NCBI RefSeq assembly: GCF_003112535.1
Contig: NZ_BEWA01000012.1
Coordinates: forward strand, 682,001-746,000
Source of the DNA: Streptomyces rishiriensis
Lineage (GTDB): Bacteria; Actinomycetota; Actinomycetes; Streptomycetales; Streptomycetaceae
DNA: 64,000 nt
Reading direction: 5' to 3'
The first letter of the stretch is position 1. Each line of letters opens with the position of its first letter. Positions 33,139-41,213 of the stretch are shown here, one piece after another. The translations under genes were made by a program, and so were the position numbers. Below the pieces are notes generated by a model. It saw only the letters and a list, made by a program, of their open reading frames with translations, was not told the origin of the DNA and ran no database searches.

Positions 33139-33228
33139 CACGATCCCGCGCGGCCCGGTCCCGTACGGCCCGGTCCCGTACGGCTCAGTCCCGTACGGCT
33201 CAGTCCCGCACGGTCCGGTCCCGCACGT
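33139..33228. repeat. Six 15-bp tandem repeats at the 3' end of nnr
   Basis: Six degenerate head-to-tail copies of a 15-mer like CCCGGTCCCGTACGG; two (33154-33183) are identical. The array runs from the last codons of nnr (encoding RDRTVRD) into the noncoding gap. The rest of the gap up to the L,D-transpeptidase (32907-33138) holds similar GTACGG-rich degenerate units and no convincing gene. Confidence 0.8.
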
Positions 33229-34654
33229 CTCGCCAGGCCTCGCGGATCGCCTCGGCCACGTCGTGGGCCCCCACCGGCGCGCCGTGGGCGGCGAAGCGAC
33301 CGGCCAGGCCGTGCAGATACGCGCCCACGCTCCCGGCGTCCAGCGCGCTCAGCCCGGCCGCGAGCAGCGAACCCGCGAGCCCCGACAGGACGTCCCCGCT
33401 GCCGGCGGTGGCCAGCCAGGCCGTCCCCGTGGCGTTCACCCGCACCACGCCCTCGCCCCCCGCGTCCGCGACGAGCGTCGTCGACCCCTTCAGCAGCACG
33501 GTCGCCCGGTAGCGCGCCGCCAGCTCGCGCGCCGCGGCCAGCCGGGCCCGCTCCACCTCCTCGCGTGTCACCCCCAGCAGCGCGGCCGCCTCCCCGGCGT
33601 GCGGGGTCATCAGCGTCGGCGCGGTGCGGCCGCGCACCGCGGCGGCGTCCGCGAGCCGCAGCCCGTCGGCGTCGACGAGCACCGGCACGTCGGCGGCCAG
33701 CACCTCCGCCACCGTCTCCGCGTCGTCCCCGGCCCCGGGCCCGACGACCCAGGCCTGTACCCGCCCGGCCTGCTCGGGCCCCCGGTCGGACACCAGGGTC
33801 TCGGGAAACCGCGCGAGGACCGTGTTCCCGGCCGGACCGACGTACCGCACGGCCCCCGCCCCGCCGCGCAGCGCGCCCGCCACGGCCAGCACGGCGGCCC
33901 CCGGATAGCGGTCGGACCCGGCGGCGATCCCGACGACGCCCCGCCGGTACTTGTCGCTCTCCCCGCCCGGCGTCGGCAGCAGGGCGGCAACGTCCGCGTG
34001 CTGCAGGGCCTCCAGTTCGGGCCGGTCGGGCAGTTCGGCCCCGAGCCCGATGTCGACGAGCCGCACCGACCCGGCGTACTCGCGCGCGGGATCGACGAGC
34101 AGCCCCGGCTTGTGGGCGCCGAACGTGACGGTCAGGTCGGCGCGGATCGCGCCGCCGGGCACCTCGCCGGTGTCGGCGTCGACGCCGCTGGGCAGGTCGA
34201 CGGCGACGACGGCGGCCCGGGCCCCGGCGGCGAGCGCGGCCAGCGCGGCCGCCTCCGGCCGCAGACCGCCCCGGCCGCCGATCCCCACGATCCCGTCGAG
34301 CACGAGGTCCGCCCGCCGGACGGCTTCCTGCGCCCCGCCGGGCGCGACCGTGCGTCCACCCGCGCGCAGCAGGGCGGCCAGCCCGCCGGCATGCGCGCGC
34401 TCCGGCGCCAGCAGCACCGCCGCGACGCCCGCGCCCCGCCGGGCGAGCCGAGCGCCGGCGTACAGGGCGTCGCCCCCGTTGTCGCCGCTGCCGACCAGCA
34501 GCACGACCCGTCGCCCGTACACCCGCCCCAGCAGGTCCGCGCAGGCGGCGGCGAGCCCGGCGGCGGCCCGCTGCATCAGCGCCCCCTCCGGGACCCGGGC
34601 CATCAGCTCCCGTTCGGCACGACGGACGGTCTCGACACAGTAGGCAGTACGCAT
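33200..34654 (-). CDS. nnr: Bifunctional NAD(P)H-hydrate epimerase/dehydratase
   Basis: 484 aa. The N-terminal YjeF-N epimerase domain (1-215) has GSGDNGGDALYAGARL, and the C-terminal ribokinase-like dehydratase (about 225-480) has TPHAGEAAALLG and TAGSGDVLSGLAGSLLA. It repairs hydrated NADH and NADPH. The ATG at 34652-34654 opens the conserved MRTAYCVETVRRAE. The C-terminal seven residues come from a tandem-repeat array. It is adjacent to acpS, a common actinobacterial pair. Confidence 0.95.
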   Translation of the reverse strand: MRTAYCVETVRRAERELMARVPEGALMQRAAAGLAAACADLLGRVYGRRVVLLVGSGDNGGDALYAGARLARRGAGVAAVLLAPERAHAGGLAALLRAGGRTVAPGGAQEAVRRADLVLDGIVGIGGRGGLRPEAAALAALAAGARAAVVAVDLPSGVDADTGEVPGGAIRADLTVTFGAHKPGLLVDPAREYAGSVRLVDIGLGAELPDRPELEALQHADVAALLPTPGGESDKYRRGVVGIAAGSDRYPGAAVLAVAGALRGGAGAVRYVGPAGNTVLARFPETLVSDRGPEQAGRVQAWVVGPGAGDDAETVAEVLAADVPVLVDADGLRLADAAAVRGRTAPTLMTPHAGEAAALLGVTREEVERARLAAARELAARYRATVLLKGSTTLVADAGGEGVVRVNATGTAWLATAGSGDVLSGLAGSLLAAGLSALDAGSVGAYLHGLAGRFAAHGAPVGAHDVAEAIREAWRDVRDRTVRD

Positions 34655-34680
34655 ACGTCGAGTCTGCCCCCGCCCGTGCC

Positions 34681-34717
34681 GCCGTCGCACGCCGTCGCAC
34701 GCCGTCGCACGCCGTCG
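34681..34717. repeat. 10-bp tandem repeats between nnr and acpS
   Basis: Three perfect copies of GCCGTCGCAC and a fourth partial copy, directly after the acpS stop side. Located entirely in the 65-bp gap. Confidence 0.85.
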
Positions 34718-34719
34718 GC

Positions 34720-35091
34720 TCAGCCCTCGGCCACCACCACCGCCGAGGCGACGCCCGCGTCATGACTCAACGACACATGCCATCCCGTGACGCCCAGTTC
34801 GGCCGCCCGGGCGGCGACGCTCCCGCGCACCCGCAGCCGCGGCCGCCCGCTCTCCTCGACGTACACCTCCGCGTCCGTCCACAGCAGCCCGGGCGGAGCC
34901 CCCAGCGCCTTGGCGAGCGCCTCCTTCGCGGCGAACCGCGCCGCCAGCGAGGCGACCCCCCTGCGGCCCCCGCCGGGCAGCAGCAACTCGCTGTCCAGGA
35001 ACAGCCGTCGGGCGAGCCCCGGCGTCCGTTCCAGCGACGCCGCGAACCGCTCGATCTCGGCCACGTCGATACCGACCCCGATGATGCTCAT
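34720..35091 (-). CDS. acpS: Holo-[acyl-carrier-protein] synthase
   Basis: 123 aa AcpS-type phosphopantetheinyl transferase. The metal site is GVGIDVAEIERF (Asp at 9), and the FAAKEALAKALG helix and WHVSLSHD block are present. It loads the 4'-phosphopantetheine arm onto fatty-acid ACP, and in Streptomyces may serve polyketide carriers. ATG at 35089-35091; TAGGGT ends seven bases before it on the minus strand, so the mRNA is probably leaderless. Confidence 0.96.
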   Translation of the reverse strand: MSIIGVGIDVAEIERFAASLERTPGLARRLFLDSELLLPGGGRRGVASLAARFAAKEALAKALGAPPGLLWTDAEVYVEESGRPRLRVRGSVAARAAELGVTGWHVSLSHDAGVASAVVVAEG

Positions 35092-35098
35092 GCCGAGC

Positions 35099-35104
35099 AC
35101 CCTA
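35099..35104 (-). promoter_or_regulatory. -10 element of acpS (leaderless start)
   Basis: TAGGGT on the minus strand, seven bases upstream of the acpS ATG. Confidence 0.5.
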
Positions 35105-35139
35105 AGGCCGCGTTGTCACCGTCTGCTGCTAGCCTGCGG

Positions 35140-35160
35140 CGACTTGATCACGTCAAGTCG
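35140..35160. promoter_or_regulatory. 21-bp palindrome upstream of the M16 peptidase operon
   Basis: CGACTTGA-n5-TCAAGTCG with perfect arms. A possible -10 (TAGCCT, 35130-35135) lies five bases before it, which would put the transcription start inside the palindrome. It is the size of a dimeric repressor site; no regulator gene is adjacent. Confidence 0.6.
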
Positions 35161-35236
35161 GAAGCAGACTTTCACCGCCGCGCGCCCTGGGGGGCCAGCC
35201 CGCGCGCCGCGGACAGCGACGCCAGGGGGCGGGGGC

Positions 35237-36223
35237 ATGACCAGCACCACCGACGGCACGACCAACGGCAGAGCGCCGGGTTCTCCGGGGCCGACCTTCG
35301 ACCCGTACGACAACGCGCCCGAGCTGATCCCGATGCGCACCGCGGCGCAGGCCGGGGACTGGCCCGCCGTGCGGGCCTGGTTCGCGGGGCTGGGCTCGGT
35401 CGACGAGCTCGCCTCGGCCTCCAGCCTCCTCGCCGACATCGCCGGCGTCGAGAACTTCCTGGAGCGGGCGGCCGCCGAGGACCCCGGCGAGCCGCTGCCG
35501 CGCGCGCTGCTCGCCGAGCGGTACGTCTACATCGGCTGGGACATCCGCAGCGGCGCCCGCGCCCAGAACGTCTCGCAGGACCAGTTCGCCCAGTTCCACG
35601 ACTGGCTGCGGCGGGCCGAGCAGCTACTGATCGAGGTCTGCGCCGAGCATCCCGGCCACGCGCCCGCGTGGACCGCCCGGCTGATGACCGCGCGCGGTCT
35701 GCAGCTGGGGCAGGCCGAGGCGCGCCGCCGCTACGACCGGCTGTCCGCCCACCATCCGCACCACTTCCGCGCCCAGACGCAGCTGCTGCAGCAGCTGTGC
35801 CCGAAGTGGGGCGGCTCCTGGGAGGCGGCGCACGGTTTCGCGCGCGAGTGCGCGACCGCCGCCCCCGACGGTTCGCACTCCGGCGCCCTGGTGGCTCTCG
35901 CGCACATCGAGCGCTGGCTGGACCTGGACAGCGGCGAGGACGCGGCCTACATGCGGGGCCTGTCGGTCCGCGACGACCTGCGGCACGCCGCCCAGGTGTC
36001 CGTGCTGCACCCCGCCCACCGGCCCGACTGGAACTCGATCGGCGCGCACAACGCGTTCGCGTTCGCGTTCTCGCTCGGCAACCACTGGGCCGACGCGGCC
36101 CCGCACTTCGCGTTCCTCGGCGACCGCGCGTCGGAGTCCCCCTGGTACTACCTGCCCGACAAGACGTCGTCGTTCCTCAAGTGCCGCAAGGCCGCGCTGG
36201 ACACCCGAGGAGGCGCCCGATGA
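35237..36223 (+). CDS. Helical (TPR-like) protein of unknown function, partner of the M16-type peptidase
   Basis: 328 aa, soluble, no signal peptide. I do not recognise a named family. The pattern of paired helices (MRTAAQAGDWPAVRAWFAGL, LLADIAGVENFLERAAAEDPGE, LLIEVCAEHPGHAPAWTARLM, ARRRYDRLSAHHPHHFRAQ) is that of a TPR/SEL1-like solenoid. The conserved-looking core WGGSWEAAHGFARECA and the tail WADAAPHFAFLGDR stand out. The stop overlaps the next start (ATGA), so the two proteins are made together and may bind each other. Preceded by a palindromic operator candidate. ATG at 35237 has AGGGGGCGGGGG upstream. Confidence 0.8.
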   Translation: MTSTTDGTTNGRAPGSPGPTFDPYDNAPELIPMRTAAQAGDWPAVRAWFAGLGSVDELASASSLLADIAGVENFLERAAAEDPGEPLPRALLAERYVYIGWDIRSGARAQNVSQDQFAQFHDWLRRAEQLLIEVCAEHPGHAPAWTARLMTARGLQLGQAEARRRYDRLSAHHPHHFRAQTQLLQQLCPKWGGSWEAAHGFARECATAAPDGSHSGALVALAHIERWLDLDSGEDAAYMRGLSVRDDLRHAAQVSVLHPAHRPDWNSIGAHNAFAFAFSLGNHWADAAPHFAFLGDRASESPWYYLPDKTSSFLKCRKAALDTRGGAR

Positions 36224-38007
36224 CCACGGACCTGCACAAGCACGACCCCGTCCACAGCGCCGACGGCGCCGACGGCCTCGCCGCTGCGGAGGGCCTCGCC
36301 GCCCTGGACGGCCTGGTCGCGCACACCGCCGTCGACGGCATTCCCGCCCTCTACGCCCCCGCCTCCGGCAAGGAGATCACCGCCGGTCTCTTCTTCCGGG
36401 TGGGCCGCGCCGACGAGACCCTGGCCACCGCCGGCATCACCCACCTCGTGGAGCACCTCGCGCTGCACCGCCTGGGCCTGTCCGACCTGCACTACAACGG
36501 CGCGACGGCGAACGCCTACACCCTCTTCCTCGTGACCGGCCGCGAGGACGAGGTCGTCGAGTACCTCAACGGCGTGTGCGCGGGCCTGCGGGACCTGCCG
36601 ATGCAGCGGCTGGAGACCGAGAAGGAGATCCTGCGCACCGAGGCGGCCGGCCGCGGCGGCGGTCCCCAGCAGCAGATGCCGCTGTGGCGCTACGGCGCCC
36701 AGAGCTACGGTCTGTCCAGCTACAGCGAGCTCGGCACCTGGGGCCTGACGCCCGACCAGGTCCGCTCCTGGGCCGAGACCCGCTTCACCAGGGACAACGC
36801 GGTGCTGTGGATCACCAGCGACCGCATCCCCGACGGCCTGGACCTCACCCTCCCCGCCGGCTCCCGCTTCCCCGCGCCGGCCGCGACCAGCGCCCTGCCC
36901 GCCACCCCCGCGTACATCAGCGGCGGCGACGGCCATGTCGTCCTCACCTCGGTGCTGCGCCGCTCCACCGCGGCGAGCGTCTTCGCCGACGTGCTCGGCC
37001 GGGCCCTCTTCCAGGACCTGCGCCAGGAGGGCGGCTACTCCTACTCCGCGGAGGCCGACTACAGCCCGCGCGACGCCGACTTCGCCACCCTCACCGCCTA
37101 CGCCGACGCCCTTCCGCAGAAGCAGGACGCGGTCGTCGGCGGCTTCGTCGACACCCTCGCCCGGCTGCGCGCGGGCCGCATCGAGCAGGCCGAGCTGGAC
37201 TCCGCCCGCGGCAAGCTCCTCAAGATGTTCGACGCCCCCGACCTGGGCGCCGCCACCCTGCCCTCGTACGCGCTGAGCCTGCTGCTCGGCCACCCCGTCC
37301 TCAGCCCCGAGCAGCACAAGGCGGAGCTGAACGCGGTGACCACCCAGGACCTGCGCGAGGTGGCCGGTGAGGCATGGGAGAACGCGCTCCTGCAGGTACC
37401 CGGCCGGGGCGTCGACTGGGCGGGGCTGACGCTCGCCCCACAGCGCTCGACGACCACGGTCACCGGCACCCGCCACCAGTCCCTGGAGGACGAGAACGTC
37501 ACCCTGGTCGTCGGCGACGAGGGCGTGAGCCTGCTGACCCCGGGGGGCCCGATCACCGTCCGCTACGACGCCTGCGCGGCGATGACCACCCGGCCGGACG
37601 GCTCCCGCGCCCTCACCGGCCACGACGGCTTCTCGGTGAACGTGGAGCCCACCCTCTTCCGGGGCGTGACGCCGGACCGCATCGCGGCGATCGACGCGGC
37701 CGTGCCCCGGCAGGCGACGGTGCCGATGCCGGCCCGCGAACCCGACCGCATCCCCCGGCCGCGCGAGCGGGCTTCCGCGCCGGCGTCCGGCGGCGGCCGC
37801 TCCACCTGGGGCTGGACCGCCGCGCTGTGGCTCGTGGGCCTGCTCGCGGTGGTCTGGGGCCTGCTCTGCGCGGTGATCACGGCCGACGAGGCCTCGGCCG
37901 CCGCCCCGGAGTGGGACGCGGTCGCGGGCGTCTGGATCATGGAGCTCCCGCTCGTCTTCGCGACCTGGAAGGTGTTCGCGGCACGCAGGACGCGCAGGCG
38001 GAGCTGA
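36220..38007 (+). CDS. Membrane-anchored M16-type zinc peptidase
   Basis: 595 aa. The inverted zinc motif HLVEH is at 75-79, with a downstream ETEKEILRTE helix whose Glu141 fits the third ligand, closer to the motif than the usual 70-odd residues. The second half of the M16 unit (about 210-400) includes FQDLRQEGGYSYSAEADY. Residues about 430-500 (VTLVVGDEGVSLLTPGGPITVRYD) look like a PH-like or GRAM-like beta domain. Two membrane helices follow (about 534-556 and 570-588) with a basic end. So the peptidase part is probably cytoplasmic, tethered by the C-terminus. No partner M16 subunit is nearby; the upstream solenoid protein may present substrates. Substrate unknown. Confidence 0.82.
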   Translation: MTTDLHKHDPVHSADGADGLAAAEGLAALDGLVAHTAVDGIPALYAPASGKEITAGLFFRVGRADETLATAGITHLVEHLALHRLGLSDLHYNGATANAYTLFLVTGREDEVVEYLNGVCAGLRDLPMQRLETEKEILRTEAAGRGGGPQQQMPLWRYGAQSYGLSSYSELGTWGLTPDQVRSWAETRFTRDNAVLWITSDRIPDGLDLTLPAGSRFPAPAATSALPATPAYISGGDGHVVLTSVLRRSTAASVFADVLGRALFQDLRQEGGYSYSAEADYSPRDADFATLTAYADALPQKQDAVVGGFVDTLARLRAGRIEQAELDSARGKLLKMFDAPDLGAATLPSYALSLLLGHPVLSPEQHKAELNAVTTQDLREVAGEAWENALLQVPGRGVDWAGLTLAPQRSTTTVTGTRHQSLEDENVTLVVGDEGVSLLTPGGPITVRYDACAAMTTRPDGSRALTGHDGFSVNVEPTLFRGVTPDRIAAIDAAVPRQATVPMPAREPDRIPRPRERASAPASGGGRSTWGWTAALWLVGLLAVVWGLLCAVITADEASAAAPEWDAVAGVWIMELPLVFATWKVFAARRTRRRS

Positions 38008-38022
38008 CGCGCAGGCGGAGCT
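37989..38022 (+). repeat. 17-bp perfect duplication over the stop codon of the M16-type gene
   Basis: GACGCGCAGGCGGAGCT occurs twice in a row; the first copy runs to the T of the TGA stop, the second follows in the 3' end. A second TGA in the repeat acts as a backup stop in the same relative position. Confidence 0.85.
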
Positions 38023-38037
38023 GACCCGCCCGCCCCG

Positions 38038-38077
38038 GGGCCGCTCCTGGAAGGCCGAGGCGATCCAGGAGCGGCCC
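38038..38077. terminator. Bidirectional hairpin between the M16-type gene and glmS
   Basis: 14-bp perfect stem (GGGCCGCTCCTGGA / TCCAGGAGCGGCCC) with a 12-nt loop between convergent genes. Confidence 0.85.
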
Positions 38078-38149
38078 GGCGGACGGGCCGCCGCTCCCCC
38101 ACGGGCCACTCCCCCACGGGCCCCTCCCCACAGGCCCCTCCCCGGCGGG

Positions 38150-39997
38150 CTACTCCACGGTGACGGACTTCGCCAGGTTCCGCGGCTGATCGACCTCGTT
38201 GCCCCGGGCTGTCGCCAGCTCGCACGCGAACACCTGCAACGGCACCGTCGCGACCAGCGGCTGCAGCAGCACCGGCGTGACAGGGACGCGCACGAGATGG
38301 TCGGCGTACGGCACGACCGCCTCGTCGCCCTCCTCGGCGATCACGATGGTCCGCGCCCCGCGCGCCCGGATCTCCTGGATGTTGGACACGATCTTGTCGT
38401 GCAGGACGGACCGTCCGCGCGGCGAGGGCACCACCACGACGACCGGCAGGTCGTCCTCGATGAGCGCGATGGGCCCGTGCTTCAGCTCCCCCGCCGCGAA
38501 CCCCTCCGCGTGCATGTAGGCGAGCTCCTTCAGCTTCAGCGCCCCTTCCAGCGCGACGGGATAGCCCACGTGCCGCCCGAGGAACAGCACCGTGTCCTTC
38601 CCGGCGAGCGACCGCGCCAGCTCCCGCACCGGCTCCATCGTCTCCAGCACCCGCTCGACCTCGCCGGGCATCCGCGCGAGATCCTTCACGACGGCCCGGA
38701 TCTCGTCCCCCCACTTGGCGCCGCGGACCTGCGCCAGATAGAGGGCGACCAGGTAGCAGGCCACCAGCTGGGTCAGGAACGCCTTGGTGGACGCGACGGC
38801 CACCTCCGGCCCGGCGTGCGTGTAGAGCACGGCGTCCGACTCGCGGGGGATCGTCGACCCGTTGGTGTTGCAGATGGCGAGCACCTTGGAGCCCTGCTCG
38901 CGGGCGTGCCGCAGCGCCATCAGGGTGTCCATGGTCTCGCCGGACTGCGAGACGGCGATGACGAGCGACCGTGAGCCGAGGATGGGATCCCGGTAGCGGA
39001 ACTCGCTCGCCAGCTCCACCTCGCACGGGATGCGCGTCCAGTGCTCGATGGCGTACTTGGCGATGAGCCCCGCGTGGAAGGCCGTGCCGCAGGCGACGAT
39101 GACGACCTTGTCCACCTCCCGCAGCTCGGCGGCCGGGATCCGCACCTCGTCGAGGCTCAGCGCGCCGGAGGCGTCGATGCGGCCCAGCAGCGTGTCGGCG
39201 ACGGCCTTCGGCTGCTCGGCGATCTCCTTGAGCATGAAGTAGTCGTAGCCGCCCTTCTCCGCGGCCGAGGCGTCCCAGTCGATGTGGTACGAGCGCACGT
39301 CGGCCGCGGATCCGTCGAAGCCGGTGACCGTCACACCGTCCCGGCGCAGCTCGACGACCTGGTCCTGCCCCAGCTCGATCGCCGAGCGCGTGTGGGCGAT
39401 GAACGCGGACACGTCCGAGGCGAGGAACGCCTCGCCCTCGCCCACGCCCACCACCAGCGGCGAGTTGCGGCGCGCGCCGACCACCACGTCCGGCTCGTCG
39501 GCGTGCACCGCGACCAGCGTGAACGCTCCCTCCAGGCGTCGGCACACCAGCCGCATGGCCTCCGCGAGGTCGGCGGTGACCGAGAACTCCTCGGCGAGCA
39601 GATGCGCCACCACCTCGGTGTCGGTCTCGGAGAGCAACTCGTGTCCGCGCTCGGCGAGTTCGGCCCGCAGCACGGCGAAGTTCTCGATGATCCCGTTATG
39701 CACGACGGCGACGCGGCCGGCGTTGTCGAGATGAGGGTGGGCGTTGCCGTCCGTCGGCGCGCCGTGCGTGGCCCACCGGGTGTGCCCGATGCCCGTCGTC
39801 CCGGCCGGCAACGGCCGTTCCGTCAGTTCCTTCTCCAGGTTGAGGAGTTTGCCCGCCTTCTTCGCCGCGGCGAGCCCTCCGTCGGCCGGCACGGCGACGC
39901 CCGCCGAGTCGTACCCCCGGTACTCCAGCCGCTTCAGTCCGGCCATGACGACGTCGAGCGCCGACTGAGACCCCACGTATCCCACGATTCCGCACAT
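38150..39997 (-). CDS. glmS: Glutamine-fructose-6-phosphate aminotransferase (isomerising)
   Basis: 615 aa. Makes glucosamine 6-phosphate from fructose 6-phosphate and glutamine, the entry to UDP-GlcNAc and peptidoglycan. Cys2 (MCGIVGYVGS) is the glutaminase nucleophile; GHTRWATHG, HNGIIEN and the two SIS domains (VACGTAFHAG, VSQSGETMDTL, SQSGE-type SPRG) with the C-terminal NLAKSVTVE are all intact. The ATG at 39995-39997 has no ribosome site; TACGCT ends seven bases before it, so it is probably leaderless. No glmS ribozyme is expected or seen. glmM is 2.3 kb away, so two steps of the pathway are encoded close together. Confidence 0.97.
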   Translation of the reverse strand: MCGIVGYVGSQSALDVVMAGLKRLEYRGYDSAGVAVPADGGLAAAKKAGKLLNLEKELTERPLPAGTTGIGHTRWATHGAPTDGNAHPHLDNAGRVAVVHNGIIENFAVLRAELAERGHELLSETDTEVVAHLLAEEFSVTADLAEAMRLVCRRLEGAFTLVAVHADEPDVVVGARRNSPLVVGVGEGEAFLASDVSAFIAHTRSAIELGQDQVVELRRDGVTVTGFDGSAADVRSYHIDWDASAAEKGGYDYFMLKEIAEQPKAVADTLLGRIDASGALSLDEVRIPAAELREVDKVVIVACGTAFHAGLIAKYAIEHWTRIPCEVELASEFRYRDPILGSRSLVIAVSQSGETMDTLMALRHAREQGSKVLAICNTNGSTIPRESDAVLYTHAGPEVAVASTKAFLTQLVACYLVALYLAQVRGAKWGDEIRAVVKDLARMPGEVERVLETMEPVRELARSLAGKDTVLFLGRHVGYPVALEGALKLKELAYMHAEGFAAGELKHGPIALIEDDLPVVVVVPSPRGRSVLHDKIVSNIQEIRARGARTIVIAEEGDEAVVPYADHLVRVPVTPVLLQPLVATVPLQVFACELATARGNEVDQPRNLAKSVTVE

Positions 39998-40207
39998 GAT
40001 CGGCAGCGTACGGCGAAACCCCCTCCCGAAAGAGGCTCCACGTGCCCGATTTCGGAAATTCCCACGGCGAACGAAGACCGAGAACAGAGAAACCGTCGCC
40101 ACCCCCGGCGTTACCCCTGCCCCCCTCCAGGTCCGCGGGCGGCCGGATCGGGAAGAGCGTGACGGAACCCACCTGCCGTCCCGTTCAAACTCCGTTAACA
40201 ATGGAGT

Positions 40208-41197
40208 GTGATCTCCCCGGTCTCCCCGATGCCCCGGAGCGCCCACCGGCACAGGCCGGAGGCGACTCCCTACGTCGACCTCACCCGCAGCGAGTGGAGT
40301 GCGCTGCGCGAGAAGACCCCGCTGCCGCTGACGGCCGAGGAGGTCGAGAAGCTGCGCGGTCTGGGCGACGTCATCGACCTCGACGAGGTGCGTGACATCT
40401 ACCTCCCGCTGTCCCGTCTGCTCAACCTCTACGTCGGCGCGACGGACGGTCTGCGCGGCGCGCTCAACACCTTCCTCGGCGAACAGGGCTCGCAGTCCGG
40501 CACCCCGTTCGTGATAGGCGTCGCGGGCTCCGTGGCGGTGGGCAAGTCGACGGTCGCCCGCCTCCTGCAGGCGCTGCTCTCCCGCTGGCCCGAGCACCCC
40601 CGTGTCGAGCTGGTCACCACGGACGGCTTCCTGCTCCCGACCAGGGAGCTGGAAGCCCGCGGGCTGATGTCCCGCAAGGGCTTCCCCGAGTCCTACGACC
40701 GACGCGCCCTGACCCGCTTCGTGGCCGACATCAAGGCGGGCAAGGGCGAGGTCACGGCCCCCGTCTACTCCCACCTGATCTACGACATCGTGCCGGACCG
40801 CAAGCTCACCGTCCGCCGCCCCGACATCCTCATCGTCGAGGGCCTGAACGTGCTGCAGCCCGCGCTCCCCGGCAAGGACGGCCGCACCCGGGTCGGTCTC
40901 GCCGACTACTTCGACTTCAGCGTGTACGTCGACGCGAGCGCCGAGGACATCGAGCGCTGGTACCTCAACCGGTTCCGGAAACTGCGCCGGACCGCCTTCC
41001 AGAACCCGGACTCGTACTTCAGGAAGTACACCCAGGTCTCCGAGGAGGAGGCCGTCGACTACGCCCGCGGTCTCTGGCGCACCATCAACAAGCCCAACCT
41101 GGTCGAGAACATCGCCCCGACCCGGGGCCGCGCCACCCTCGTGGTCCGCAAGGGCCAGGACCACAAGGTACGACGCCTGAGCCTGCGCAAACTCTGA
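40208..41197 (+). CDS. coaA: Type I pantothenate kinase
   Basis: 329 aa. First step of coenzyme A synthesis, in the cytosol. The P-loop GVAGSVAVGKST (104-115) and the blocks ELVTTDGFLLP, MSRKGFPESYD and VEGLNVLQ are typical of CoaA, which is feedback-inhibited by CoA. GTG at 40208 is used; the 5' region CTCCGTTAACAATGGAGT just in front forms a small inverted repeat and includes an AT-rich -10-like stretch. A very short leader is likely, so the exact start (here or Met8) is open. Confidence 0.96.
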   Translation: MISPVSPMPRSAHRHRPEATPYVDLTRSEWSALREKTPLPLTAEEVEKLRGLGDVIDLDEVRDIYLPLSRLLNLYVGATDGLRGALNTFLGEQGSQSGTPFVIGVAGSVAVGKSTVARLLQALLSRWPEHPRVELVTTDGFLLPTRELEARGLMSRKGFPESYDRRALTRFVADIKAGKGEVTAPVYSHLIYDIVPDRKLTVRRPDILIVEGLNVLQPALPGKDGRTRVGLADYFDFSVYVDASAEDIERWYLNRFRKLRRTAFQNPDSYFRKYTQVSEEEAVDYARGLWRTINKPNLVENIAPTRGRATLVVRKGQDHKVRRLSLRKL

Positions 41198-41213
41198 CGG
41201 CTACCCTGCCCCC

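Noticed and set aside
32953..33141. 60-codon minus-strand frame between nnr and the L,D-transpeptidase
   Set aside because: Pro/Gly/Ala-rich reading of degenerate repeats with no ribosome site.
38150..39997. glmS ribozyme or riboswitch
   Set aside because: The gene appears leaderless, with no room for a ribozyme, and such elements are typical of Firmicutes rather than Streptomyces.
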